Part shown: positions 38,205 through 50,750 of the stretch, in pieces | Position numbering within the stretch: the stretch's first letter is position 1 | Layout of the letters: each line of letters begins with the position of its first letter | Source: Chondrilla cf. caribensis | Taxonomy: Eukaryota > Porifera > Demospongiae > Chondrillida > Chondrillidae | Direction of reading: 5' to 3' | NCBI GenBank assembly: GCA_964020155.1 | Contig: OZ026547.1 | Span: forward strand, 5,080,509-5,144,508 | DNA: 64,000 bases | The notes under the pieces: model-generated | What the model was told of the DNA's origin: nothing | The model's database searches: none | Seen by the model: only the letters and a program-made list of their open reading frames with translations | Translations under genes and position numbers: made by a program

Positions 38205-39406
38205 GTGAGTTTGTTGAGGTTCAAATATGTACAACTTGCAGTCCCTACTCTTCATGCCTAGTACTCAGGACTACACTCCTGTTGACTACAGAGTTACTGG
38301 GTTTTAGACATTGTATGTTGTCACTCTATGTTGGTGAGTGGGGAAAAAAAAACATCAGCAAATAGGTTTCTCTTCTTTGTATGATGTCATGGTATGGCAT
38401 TTAGTGACAAGATTGTATACATACTGTGGGCTAGATATTGTGTGAAAAATTTATATGAACCTTCACTAAAGGCATTATATTTGGTAAATCTTAGTGTATG
38501 AGGTCTATTCCAATTTCTAGTGGAAACATTTCTTCATAGTTGGTGTGCATTATGTGCAGATACCTCGGTACATACCTATACAAGTATATTATACTTACGC
38601 AATTCTAAATGCTTTTGATAAATGGACGTAGTATAGATGCCCATTCAGTTGTCCCCTACAATAAATCAACAAATCCTACCCCATAACATGCAAACTCTAA
38701 AATTGAAAATTACAATCTACATAGCTTGAGGGTCAATGTACGATATCTGGGATTAATATTTTCGTTGACAGGAGGAATTTAACAAGAGTAATTTTGTGGT
38801 TTGGGTGCCAGTGACAAGTAACCAACCCCAATATTCGCAATAAGACATTTGCAAGCCATGTCTGCGTAGTAGTAATTCTGAAGATGAAAGGATTTGGTGA
38901 AGACCAATTTGTTAAATGGAATATTTGCCTTCAGAGGTAGTCAAAATTACCTAATCACAAAATTAGCCCAAGAAAAGAAGTGCATGTGCTAAACCACTTA
39001 GTAGATATATTTTCAGCACAAAAAAGACCCAAATTTACAGGACGGTACTCATCTGGTCTTGTTCTAAGTACGTAAATATAATATACATGCATCAAAATTC
39101 AGGCCTGTGACTTAGTATGTACGTAAGAAAATACTAATTTTAAGCATAATAGAGCAAAATGTGCATAAGAGCATTACACCACTAGGAGATAGTTTGGAGG
39201 AAAAATTAAAAATATCATACATTAATCACTTCTCTTGAAGTAAAAGTGAATTCAAAAATGTGGCACTTCAGTAATTTTCATGTGCCAGTCTGTAACATTA
39301 TGTGCTGAACCTGGTCACGTTTTGCCTTAGTCTAATACAATGAGGGTACAGTCCTGACCATTTGCATTATCTGAAAACTGGCCTGTACATAGAGCAGAGA
39401 ATATTG

Positions 39407-39487
<81 letters not shown>

Positions 39488-40054
39488 TTAAGTCCCATAT
39501 GCTCTACAGGTTTGCATGGTTTAGAATTGCAAAAAAATATACATTAATTTAGAGATTATAAACTTTACACTTGTTTCAGATATTCATAATTACACATCCA
39601 CAGTTTATCAGTAGGCATTCAATTACAGAAAGAACGTGACATTGAGGGCTAGTGAGTAGTGAGGTGATTATTGCTATCATTAATTGCGTGCAATAAAATT
39701 CATATCTGAGCCCCTCTCAATCCCTTTGTGATGATAATTCTATGATGATACCCTCATTGCACTACATCCACATGTCCAATATTGATGTACATACAGCTAT
39801 TATTGATGCATGAATTTAAGTCCCATAATACCTCATGCATACCTTATTTATACCATTGATTAATCCATTTCCAACAATGTCTCAAGTAGTACAACATCTA
39901 ATTCATAATATCACATTAGAAATTAACTCACATTATAATATATACAGTCATTAAATGCTCATTCCCTGTTTTCTCAAAGAGATTGTACAAACTCATAGTC
40001 TTGATATAATCATGGTGCTTATTGGAATCATACTGACTCTTTGTTTACAATCAG
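38205..40054 (+). other. Intron 1 of gene E
   Basis: An 1850-bp GT-AG intron. It has a (TA)35 run at 39411-39480 that is absent from F. It preserves the empty target sites for the TE insertions of intron F. It lacks a segment of roughly 65 bp near 38450 that both F and G retain, so this is a deletion specific to E. Confidence 0.75.
39411..39480. repeat. (TA)35 microsatellite
   Basis: Uninterrupted TA run in intron 1 of gene E. Confidence 0.95.
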
Positions 40055-40932
40055 ATAAGCTCCTGGAAAGAACTAGACGACGAGGTGGATGCAGTTGTGA
40101 AACAAATGGAACAAAGGGTGAAAAGGGAGACCCAGGGCCACATGGGGCGAGCGGTGAACAAGGACAGACTGGACTGCGAGGATCTCCAGGTCCTCAAGGA
40201 CCACAAGGACTTAATGGAACCAAAGGAGAACAAGGAGAAACAGGACAACCAGGGAATGTTGGACAAAAAGGTGATCCAGGACAGAAAGGAGTCGAAGGAG
40301 TGCCAGGACTTAATGGAACAAAAGGTGAACGTGGAGAGAAAGGACAACAAGGGAATGTTGGACGGAAAGGTGAACAAGGACTGAAAGGAGACACAGGAGT
40401 GCAAGGACTTAATGGAACAAAAGGTGAACAAGGAGAAACAGGACAACCAGGGAATGTTGGACAAAAAGGTGATCCAGGACAGAAAGGAGTCAAAGGAGTG
40501 CCAGGACTTAATGGAACAAAAGGTGAACGTGGAGAGAAAGGACAACAAGGGAATGTTGGACGGAAAGGTGAACAAGGACTGAAAGGAGACACAGGAGTGC
40601 GAGGACTTAATGGGACAAAAGGTGAACAAGGAGAAACAGGACAACCAGGAGATGTTGGACAGAAAGGTAGACCAGGATTGAAAGGAGACACAGGAGTGCC
40701 AGGACTTAATGGTACAAAAGGTGAACGTGGGGAAACAGGACAACCAGGGAAAGATGGACAGAGAGGTGGACCAGGACTGAAAGGAAACACAGGAGTGCCT
40801 GGAGTTAATGGAACAAAAGGTGAGCTTGGAGAAAAAGGACAACCAGGGAATGTTGGAGAGAAAGGTGAACCAGGAATGAAAGGAGACATAGGAGTGCCAG
40901 GGTTTAATGGAACAAACTGTGAATGTAGATAA
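40055..40932 (+). CDS. Gene E exon 2: collagen helix with nine periodic sequons
   Basis: The acceptor TACAATCAG joins phase 1 to exon 1 for a product of about 358 residues. The linker KLLERTRRRGG and Cys-Ser-Cys-Glu lead straight to the helix. Nine Asn-Gly-Thr sequons occur, most of them 33 residues (11 triplets, 99 bp) apart. A pair of these units (198 bp) is duplicated almost exactly between about 40209 and 40606. The tail NGTNCECR ends in a second CXC. The frame stays open upstream of the acceptor to an ATG at 39955, giving a hydrophobic leader. Because the shared acceptor and exon 1 are intact, I treat that as intron sequence. Confidence 0.87.
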
Positions 40933-43228
40933 ACAGGAGAACCAGAAAGTCGTGGATGCATATGTAACCCAGGATCTGATTCAATCAAATCAAATCATAC
41001 AGGACAGGGAATGTAACATGCATCAATCAGCAAAATTACAAATTACACATCTCCAATTAAAAGAAAAAAATAAGGAATTTACAACTTTGTAATTCTCTAC
41101 TACAAAACTGAGTGCCATGTGTACATAATGGCAAAAAAGTGTAAGTAGATTTAGGTAAAGTGGTGAATTCTATACTTTAAAAGTTTGATACCGCAAATCT
41201 AAGTTTAAGTAAATGTAATGAACTGCTACAGTAATTGAATTAGGAATTCATATTATTCAACAATAACCGGTGTGTCAAAAAGACATTGCATTGAAGCACA
41301 AAGTTAACTGACAAACATACCTATAGACAGGTAGACATACAAACAGTATAGTTAATTTTACTCAGGCACTTATATTCAATAATCTATTATGATCATTGGT
41401 ATGCCAACTTAATGTACACAACATTTTCACCTATAGTTGCTTTAGCGTCAGTGACATGTACTACTGAATATTAACTTCCTATTAATTATCGTACAATGCT
41501 TAAAGATTCCTGATGAATCACCATGCAAGTATGGTCAATTGATGAGCAAATGCACATAATACTTGGACATTCTTTTATCCATCATAACCTATATTCTTAT
41601 AATAATTTTATAGAAGCTGATAATGCATGCCATTGTAGAACTCTTGTTTGGCACAAGGTTGTTTTATTTTCAATTTCAATGATACATCTGAAACAGAGTA
41701 CCTCTTGAGCCACTCACTATTAGAAACATCGAGCAATGGGTACAGAACTGAAGAAGATAAACAATGTAGTGCTTTGTTTAACACAAAATTGCATGAATAC
41801 GAGTGAGCATGCAGTTAGCACTCAAATGTTGCACAATGCATTTGCAAACCTGTGGCACTTATAGGTATTCCAATAAAACTTGTACTCATATGGAAACATA
41901 CAGATGAATTGGCACACAAAACACAAATGCAGGTATAGTTACAACATGTGGTTAAAAAGAATGTTTAAGCACAATTCAGTTCATAGGATCTGTGAAAAGG
42001 TTCAAGTTCGTGCATTTATGCACCATTGTAGTCCATGCAATATTAAGATGACAGGAGACTAGATTAGCAAGGAAGAATAGAATGAAATGACACTAGTAAC
42101 ACAAACAGATGGGAAAAGTACTGTCGGTTAAGGGGGTATAGATGAAGTGCAAAACTGGTATAGACAGGTAAATGCGGCTGAAAGTTATATAATAATAAAT
42201 AATAATAGCATAATATTTTTCATGATCAGGTGCACATAAGTATGATCATGTTTGATGCACACAAGCTAATCTTTCAATAATGTGTTGAAGCTCTCAATGC
42301 CCTAAAGAGTTGCTCTATGTAATATAACTATTCCTGGTCCAAATGAAGAATACTCAATAATTGGAACAAAGATATCATCACATATAGAATGTATCAATGC
42401 AAAGGACCTGGTGTAAAATATTGGAGACCTCTGATCTGTGAAGCTGCTCAAAGCTCTTTAAAATTTACTGACGTGTTCACCTGGTCCATTATTCAGCATT
42501 TACAACTTAACATAAGGCAATCTTCATATAAATTATACCTCCAATGGTATCAATATAATATTGTCTGACTACCTTACCTGTACTGACAAGTGTTTCTATC
42601 TTTGCTAATATATACAGCATTCATTGATCACAAAGTAAATATAACAATTGGCACCAGCTGAATCCTGGATATATTATGTACTTTGTACGATGTTTATCCT
42701 TAGGCTAAAGCTATGAAAATAATTGTTGCATTTACGTGCCATTTCATGGCAACAGTGGTACACATACATGCATGAAATGCAAAGCAACTGTTATATGTGC
42801 ATCATATAGCTATATACATCAATTGCTTCCAATTGTCTTCTGATCAGCAACAGACACTCTGCATTGAGGATGAAATGGACACAACAGTGAAAATAGATTT
42901 CAGGGATGAAGTAACCATCTCTGTAAACAGTCGGGAGAGGCTAGGTCCTCCACTAGACATTACATAATGTATATATATCTGGGAGTAATGATGTAGCTTT
43001 ATCTCTCGGGGAAAACACAAAACTGTACAGTCACCCTCCCTGCATAGTCCAACATTGGCTACTTTTTGTAGGTGGGCATTGTTATCGCACATATGCTATG
43101 TTGCGAAAATTTCTGGCCATTATAGATATAGTATGTTACAATATAGCAAACATTTCCCAAATAATCATGGGTATATACGGTAGCACTAGGCCAATCTCAT
43201 GGACAGAATCAACTATAATGGAGAGGTA
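40933..43228. other. 3' flank of gene E
   Basis: Paralogous over about 2 kb to 53.5-56.1 kb behind gene F, which makes insertions in either copy visible. AATAAG near 41069 takes the place of the AATAAA found after F. No further gene. Confidence 0.55.
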
Positions 43229-43966
43229 CAGTACATGCCAAAGACTATTTACGCATTTCCGCGTATGCCTGCAGAATGCATTTTACAGCTTTATGCGGAA
43301 GTCGTTACAGGTGTCCGCGGAAGTCATTATGGGTGTCCGCGGATAACAGCGCGTACGAGTACGTATTACGTTTTATTGCAGCGTGAATGTACATGGTTTG
43401 TATTATGGTACGTGCGTACGTACGTGCGTAGGTAACTCTTCAAACTACTTTGCGATCTTCGACATAATGAGTGAGAAAACTTTTATTCAGACAACAAGCT
43501 AAGATATTGATAATAAGTCTTAATATTGTACATGAACCGAAGGTAAAATAAGAAATGCGTTAAACGTAGATAAAAATACTTATTAAAAAAGGCTGTTTGG
43601 CTCTAATCTTGCGGCAAACTTCGTCCATTAATCCATCTGCTCGATTAATGATAACGTGTGATATCATAAACTTCTGGATTCCAGTATCTCTAGAAATATT
43701 AGGGAGATTTCCTACATCCTGTAATACACTGTTCGTTGCGGAAGGTAGTAGATTTTCGATCTTGTGTTTCGATCTCTTCCCTTTAATGTTTACTTACGTA
43801 CGTACGTACGCAAACTAACATACGTACGCACAATATACGAAAATTATCTGCGGAAAATATGTCCGCATACTTTACCGCGGACTCGTGCGGACAAATATCG
43901 CGGATAATCCGCAATTGGAAGCAACGATTATCGCGGAAATGCGTAAGTAGTCTTTGGGATGTACCG
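43229..43966. mobile_element. TA-flanked inverted-repeat element with CGTA blocks
   Basis: The ends are CAGTACATGCCAAAGACTA and TAGTCTTTGGGATGTACCG, with TTTCCGCG inside both. TA flanks both ends. The paralogous site after gene F (near 56102, GAGAGGTAGGTAGG) is empty and has a single TA. The element is 738 bp long, with no transposase seen. (CGTA)n blocks occur on both sides (43415-43430 and 43796-43826). The TA target suggests the Tc1/mariner group (inference). CpG-rich. Confidence 0.75.
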
Positions 43967-45183
43967 TAGGTAGGTAGAATACCAAATGGACTTATCACTC
44001 AGGAATTTCATACAGTGGCCTGTACATTGCTTTAACCTTTAGATCCTTCACTATCCAAGACAAGAGGATATTGGTGATAAATAAGCTCCTTTAAAAGTAG
44101 GGCGCATATACCACTTCAGTTCAAGGACACATACGGTGAAATTTAGAAGATGTGCTAAGCTCCTGGTAACATGGTACTTATGATTCCACCTCACTATAAC
44201 AATAGTTGCCTTGAGCATGCATTAGAACACCAAAGATTTCACCTGTGTATGCTTTTATGGGCATAGTAAATGAAGTCTTGAATCACGCAAATGCCTACAC
44301 ATGTTCATGCAACAAAAAGTTAAAAATAGCAGTGATCATCTAGTGCATGTCGTACAGTATACTATTTTCAGAGTTTGGCCATTGAATATGTGTCTATGCC
44401 CGTTAATCTTAACATTGTATCTACCCGTCAAACATGAGTTCTTGGAATTTAACTACTATGAAAAGCGTAACATATATAGGGATTATAGTACAGTGTGTAC
44501 AGTACTTGCACCATGTTCACCCAACCATTAGCTGTGTTAACACCTAGTAAAATATTCAACTAATGGATCAAATTCATACTTATCATGCCTGAATATATGT
44601 GTTGGAGACTGCGCGATCACTAGGAGCAGATGTATAAAATGTTTTATGTAAGAAAGAGAATGCAGGTCCTCCTTTAAAAAATGAATAGGGCAAGTGAAGG
44701 GGTCACAAGACAATATGATCTTCCTTAACTTGACAAGGAACCAGGAGTTGTTGGAGACATGTACGGGTTCTACTAGGACCACAAGGATAGTCTGGACATC
44801 CCGGATCACTAGGAGATGTTGTGGATAGAAGTGAGTGCTTTGCTAAGGATTCAGTCAAAACTTACAAGTAACAAATTCAATTATGGGAAGACATAAAATT
44901 ATTACATTACTGGTGCTATTATGCACTGTATTCAGGCATTGCTTAAGCAAAGACATAAGAAAATAACTGCGACTAAGTATGTCCATGAGTCGTACCCCAT
45001 GAACAGTTCAAACATTCAGGATACTTATTGACCAAGTACTTAGACTGGGTATGTCTACAGCTATCTCTAAGGATTATTATGAATACACATGATGCACCTT
45101 AAGCGTAGAAAACCAGTCCTAACCTATAATGGAATATTATAATCCAGCTATTATTGACTTCCATTGCAATAGCAGGTTGAATA
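43967..45183. other. Upstream region of gene F
   Basis: Paralogous to the upstream regions of E and G (for example GACCAAGTACTTAGACT near 45032 against GACCAAGTACGACTTAG near 37350). No gene. Confidence 0.6.
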
Positions 45184-46257
45184 CACAGGGTCATTATAAC
45201 GGACCCCGAAAATAACAACAAAATGGCGGACGCAATCGACGCCGAAAAACAAATCGCATTTATAAAGCGAAGAAATAATCCTTGATCGTTTTCGTGATAT
45301 ATACTAATAATTTCAGCCTTCTTCTAAAGTCTAAATAAGCTATTGGTCGAATATCATGTATCAAGAGGCAGTGAACACGTCATATAAATACTATACTTTT
45401 GGGTGAAAATCGCTTCAGGCGGATCAGTAGATGGCCTTGGATGAATTTGAAATCGGTACCAAACAAAGAAGTGCATTATAATCTAAAGATCTGCCGTGAA
45501 CCAAGATGTTATAACCACAAGCACAAGAGTTATATTCGAAAATGTACCAAAATGCGCATAAAGCGCAGAGAAAATAGGCGTAAATGTTCGTATAACTTCA
45601 ACGTACCTGATTATAACGTTTTGGTTCACGGTCAGATTGTAGATGACGTCCGTCGCTATCGTTATAATTAATAATACTATGGCGAAAAGGCCATCTACTG
45701 ATCCGCCTATCACCGTTTTTGACAATCGACCTCCTAGCCGCCATTTAACGTGACGTTGCTATAGTTATTACGCAACGTATTATGAAGTACGTGAGCTGCC
45801 CAGCCGTCGTTTCGAATAGTGCAAGGTTTCTCAAGATTGTCCGTGATCCAAGTTGAATTCGAGGATTCTTACAGGTATGTATTTTGATTATGTACTGGAA
45901 TAAATGGTGCGCACGGGTTCTTAAGATAATCCAATTGCGAACCTTTCGTGCGATTGGGATATTGTTCGGATTTTTGATGTTTAAAGTGCTTTCTTGGCCT
46001 ATTTGATCGTTCTTCTTTAGCGCATGAGCTTATTTTTACCCAATGTGAGTGGTAATAATGTTTGATTGTATGCTGATTGCATATCAGCTTTCATCTATTG
46101 CATAAAGCGTACCATTTCTCGCGAATTTGTCGCCTGAACGAAATTATTGCGCAATCAAGTATTCGCGAGCCGTGACGTAGGCGATAAATATTTAGCATTC
46201 CATTCATTAAACGCCTTAAATCTCCTAAGTACAGATGTCCGTTATAACTACCCTGTG
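45184..46257. mobile_element. TA-flanked inverted-repeat element, 1074 bp
   Basis: The ends CACAGGGTCATTATAACGGA and TCCGTTATAACTACCCTGTG are inverted copies with a TA on each side. The corresponding place upstream of gene E (GAGTAGTCTATCAG near 37480) has a single TA and no insert, so the unit is a real insertion. A 90-codon open frame inside (45399-45671), rich in Arg and Lys, does not resemble a transposase I know. A perfect 22-bp inverted pair (45417-45438 and 45687-45708) lies inside. Tc1/mariner-type by target site (inference). Confidence 0.75.
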
Positions 46258-46364
46258 TAGTCAATAAGTTACTAGACCTAAGAAAATTGCCTAAGCTGAG
46301 GCATATACATACTGTCTATTGAAACAATGTACCATCACTAAAAACTATTATTACCACTATGCAG

Positions 46365-46428
<64 letters not shown>

Positions 46429-46464
46429 ATGCAGACACCCATACACAAACACGCAGGCACACGC
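46365..46464 (+). repeat. (CA)n tract upstream of gene F
   Basis: CA run ending with GACACCCATACACAAACACG. It ends about 276 bp before the ATG. Confidence 0.95.
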
Positions 46465-46620
46465 ATGAATCAACCTGTTTACACCAAGGGTGAATTACTA
46501 AGGATTCCACAGACATGTTGTCTGGGGGTATGAGGTTCTCATGTCAATTCCCGTTCTCTGTTGATATAAAAGGAAACCACAATGCACACAGGAATAATAA
46601 TATTTGAGAATACCTACAAT

Positions 46621-46698
46621 TACACAATGAATATCATTGAAAGTGGGCCTGTCCTCAAAGGGGCTATAAAACTGCTTGTTCTGTTGTGGTCACCACAA
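46621..46698 (+). promoter_or_regulatory. Gene F core promoter module
   Basis: ACACAATGAATATCATTG, a good TATA box TATAAAA at 46665-46671, and TTGTGGT-c-ACCACAA at 46684-46698, 41 bp before the ATG. Confidence 0.65.
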
Positions 46699-46739
46699 AC
46701 AAGCACTAAAGGTGTACAGTATTGACTGGAGCTACAGGT

Positions 46740-46938
46740 ATGGCTCAGAGCATTCAGATCTTTATACAAGTAGCTCTTCTATCTTGCTTGGTGACTACCA
46801 GTATGGGGGGTATCGCTGATTGGGAAAAGGCATTTTCACAACTTGTAAACAAAGTGAATGTGCAACAAGAAGAAATCAAGTCACTGCACCACTTGGTAGA
46901 ACAGTTGGAGAAGAGACTAGAACCACTTGAAGAGAAAG
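46740..46938 (+). CDS. Gene F exon 1: signal peptide and coiled coil
   Basis: Encodes MAQSIQIFIQVALLSCLVTT, then SMGG and IADWEKAFSQLVNKV. Ile replaces Val twice in the signal core, and Ala replaces Thr after the cleavage region. The donor AAAG|GTGATT is weaker than GTGAG in the others. The partner exon starts at 52834. Confidence 0.83.
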
Positions 46939-47973
46939 GTGATTTCCATTGATGAGGTTCAATTATGTATGTACTTGCAGTGCCTACTCTTCATGCCTAG
47001 TACTCAGGACTATCCTCCTGTTGACTATAGAGTAATTGGGCTTATGTCAATGCATTTTGTCATTTTAAGTTGGTGAGTGGCAAGAAAGTACATCAGCAAA
47101 CAGGTTTCTCTTCATTGCATTATGTCACGGTATGGCATTGAGTGGCAAGACTGTATACATACTGTGTGAAAAAATGGGTGTACAGACACAAATTACCTGA
47201 CATGATCTCCTGTGGCAGCCGACGATGCAGTCATTGTTCCTTGTGTGGTATATGAACCTTCACTAGATTCTAAATTCGTTAAAACTTTGTGTTTGATGTG
47301 TATTCCAGTTTGTACTTCTCAACAACTACGTAATATTATAGTAGTATGTGTGCACTATGGGCAGATACCTCAGTATTTATATACATACCAATAATGTGAA
47401 ATACACTGACACTTATTTACAAGTTTGTGATGAATGGACATAGTATGAATCCCATTCAAATGTCCCCAGCATTAAATCAACAAATCCTACCCCATCACGG
47501 CAACACTCAAAAATTGAAAATTGCAATCTATATGGGTTGAGGATAAATCTCTGATATTTGGGATGAATACTTTGTTGACAAAAGAAATTGAACCAGAGTG
47601 CAATTTGTGGTCTGTGTGCCAAGGAGAAGTAACTAATACATTTCAAAGCTATGTTTGTGTCAATAATCCTGAAGATGAAAGGTGAAGACCAATTTGCTTG
47701 ATAGATTATTTAATTTTGCATTCAGAGAAGGTCAAAATATTCTAATTTCACAATATTAGCCTATGCAATGAAGTACATGTGCTGAAACACTCAGTAGATA
47801 GATTTTCAGCTTAACAAAGACTCAAATTTATAGGATGGTACTCATGTGGTCTCATTCTAAGTATGTAAATATAATTTTATACATGCATCAAAATCAGGCC
47901 TGCGACTCAGTATGTACATACATACGAAAATAAGGCGCAATCTCCTAAAATGTACATAAGAGGATGACACCAC

Positions 47974-48613
47974 CATAGGCGGAGGAATGGTTTGCCAAGT
48001 GGGGGGGCCTAAAGGCCATGGTACGCAACTCGTGATTAATGTCACAATGGTGTTTGTACATACAATACTCTACACAAATAATACATATTCACCATTAAAA
48101 ATATAATTTTAGCAAAACTCAATAGCATGTTACATAACATGCAATGAACAACAGCTGTGAGAGAGAGAGCTGCCAGAGCTGATTTCTGCAACAGAAGCTC
48201 TCTTCTTATTCAGAGGTCCTGAAATGCTAAGATAACTAAGAAGGGACGATTACTTAGCCAAAATAGCCGAGATATGTAATAACAAACCGAGACAAACACA
48301 CAAGAGGTGTCTTTTCTGCAGCCGAGTGTTGGTTGCGCAATTGAAAAATGGCTACCTTTACTGTGGAATGTTCCTGCTTGAATAATTCAGACTCGTTACT
48401 ATGTTCATAGCGTTTTTAGAAGGTAAAAAAATGAAATACTAATGTTTTATCTCTGTAATTTACCATTTTCCACACTTATTTCACCAATTGTGTTGAATAT
48501 GCAGCTTTTCAGTGATGGACCAAACTGGATTTATTTGGGGGGGCCAAAGACATTCTTGGCCCCCCCTTTGTGATGAGTGAGGGGGCCAGGGCCCCCCTGT
48601 TCCGCCGCCTATG
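47974..48613. mobile_element. Inverted-repeat element with 6-bp target duplication
   Basis: The ends CATAGGCGGAGGAA and TTCCGCCGCCTATG are inverted, followed inside by G-runs and C-runs (GGGGGGGCC / GGCCCCCC). CACCAC is present directly before and after. Intron E has a single ACACCACTAGG at the equivalent place (near 39177). A 6-bp duplication does not fit hAT (8), mariner (2) or piggyBac (4). No transposase is present, and I do not name a superfamily. Confidence 0.75.
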
Positions 48614-48796
48614 CACCACTAAGACAGTTTGGAGGAAAAATATTATAAAAATATGAAACATTAATCACTTCTTTTGGAACAAATGTGAATTCAAAAAGGT
48701 GGGAGTTTATTAACTCTTTCCAGTCGCATTGCAATTTTTTGCAGTACTGCTCTCGGTCAACAAGCCACTTTTCAGGCGTAAACTTTGGTGGTTGCC

Positions 48797-50575
48797 TTAA
48801 AGGGCCTATGACACGGAAAATTTTTATTCCATTATCTGATGAAGAATATCGAATAAATAACAGCGGCGACAGTTTAAGTGCTTCGAATCGTTCGCAAACG
48901 GTCGATTTTGCTCACTTCCGGTTTCGTCCTTCGCGAAAACGGACATTTTTATTGGTGATGCGGTATGACGTCACAAGGGGAACGGTTAGTACGGTGAACA
49001 ATACAAATTCAATAGTATTTTCAGCCCCCTTTGCGAACGTTGGTCGATCTAATGTCACTTAGCCTGCTATAGGCGCTGTACCTATACTCTACATTGTCAT
49101 AGATGTTTGCCAGAGGAACTGAGTGAGGTTTCAATCTCTGAGAGGTTCTTCAAGGAGAGGCTGTAATCAATTCAAGTAGCTAGCTAGCTGAAAATTCAGC
49201 AAACTTGACATAATGTATTGTTAACTAACTTTATGCAGCTTCCACTTTTGAAGACCCTCTTCTGGGTCCCCTTAGTGCATCACATTGTATTGGATTGCCA
49301 TGAAAGACATTATTGTAGCTACTCTTCCTCAACCAATACTATCGACTGTGAGACAAGTTCTATGGATTAGTCACATGCAGCTATCCATTATTAAACTTAA
49401 CAAGTTATAGGTCTTTCTCTCTTTGAAAAAAAAGAAACCAATATGTCACCAGGCAGAAAAGTATAGCTACATACTAGGTACTATGGTGTAATGATTGCAG
49501 CTATAAGATAATTCGATCGAATGTCACTGAGTAAATGATAGCAATTGTTTATTGCCCCTTAGAGATTGATAACTAGACAGTACTTCATTTAAGATGGGAC
49601 TTAAGTTTGTTAACACCACTGGAATACTGCTGATGCATATGGTATGTACTGAAGACTAAACTGATACAGTGGAACCTCTCTATTACAAACCTCTGAATAG
49701 CAGAAACCTCTATAATAGGGACACCATTCTGAGTCCCAGTGTAGTACTGAGGTGTACTAAATGACCTCTGAATTGAAGAAACCTCTGTAATAAGGACTAA
49801 AATCAAGGTCCCAAAGTGTCCGTAATAGAGAGGTTCCACTGTATAACTCTTACAGTGACAAGTTGAATGTCTGCCACATTCCTTACATTGAACTGTACAG
49901 AATGGAGCCCCATAACCTGTGCAGACAATCTAAGGGTACCTCCTTACAGCACAATGTGTAGCTGGTTGTAGACACATCTGAATACTTGTCACAAGTGTAC
50001 TACTAGGTGTTTGCGTATCTGAAAGTATGGTGAAATATAAAATGCACACACGAATGTCTAATATCCACGAGTATGATACATTATTTTATTCAAAACATTA
50101 AAATCATCTATTGAGTATTCAAACTGGTCTTTGTTGTCTTTATTCGAGCTTCTATCAGTAGCCGATTCGTCTAATACTGTAAACGGTTCGAAGTGGTACG
50201 GTGACTTTTCCGTAACTTTTAAAGCCCCCTAGATACCTTCCTCGTAGTCATTATCCGTTAATATAGCTTCGCTGTGCTCTCAATCATTCAAGAATTGCTC
50301 TGCACTTAAGAAATTGCTTCGAGAGAACCTCGATCTTCTGTACACATCGTATACAAACAGTAATTTCCGTTCCCCTTGTGACGTCACAAGAGATTCGCGA
50401 GAAAAACGGAAACACCCACGCAAATAATCGAAAAATGGCTGATTTTGCGTCAGAAATCCTCGGAATACTCCACCTTAGAGTCGATATCTGATCGAAAAAA
50501 TATAACGTGGGTTATTTTTTCGTTATGAACTAACATTTAAGCGAAAAAAAATTTTCCGTGTCATAGGCCCTTTAA
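48797..50575. mobile_element. Second TTAA element nested in the MITE
   Basis: TTAA, then AGGGCCTATGACACGGAAAA at the left end. The exact inverse TTTTCCGTGTCATAGGCCCT, then TTAA, is at the right end. The internal part is 1771 bp. Subterminal TGACGTCACAAGGGGAACGG and CCGTTCCCCTTGTGACGTCA also form an inverted pair. Copy 1 of the host MITE lacks it, which proves the nesting. It contains no open frame of transposase size. Confidence 0.75.
49667..49841. mobile_element. 175-bp Tc1/mariner-type MITE, third nesting level
   Basis: Perfect inverted ends CAGTGGAACCTCTCTATTA and TAATAGAGAGGTTCCACTG between TA dinucleotides. The CAGTGGAACCTCT start is typical of pogo/Tigger-like MITEs. It lies wholly inside the element at 48797-50575. 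Confidence 0.85.
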
Positions 50576-50750
50576 ACCTTCATAAAGACACTCATTGACT
50601 GGTACTTGGTTTCAAAAATGAAAGTGATTCCTATTTCTATCAGTTGGTTTCAAAGTTATACCTCGACATATTTGAAAAGGCTTTAAAATGATGGCATTTG
50701 TCAGACGATATATATATATATATATATATACGCGGACCACGTATTACATT

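Noticed and set aside
41880..42062. Small frame shared with 54.8-54.9 kb (NSVHRICEK)
   Set aside because: Similarity follows from paralogy of the E and F flanks. The frames end differently and there is no sign of coding constraint.
45399..45671. Basic 90-codon frame as a transposase or DNA-binding gene
   Set aside because: No catalytic triad or known motif. It lies between inverted repeats and may be chance in a CpG-rich element.
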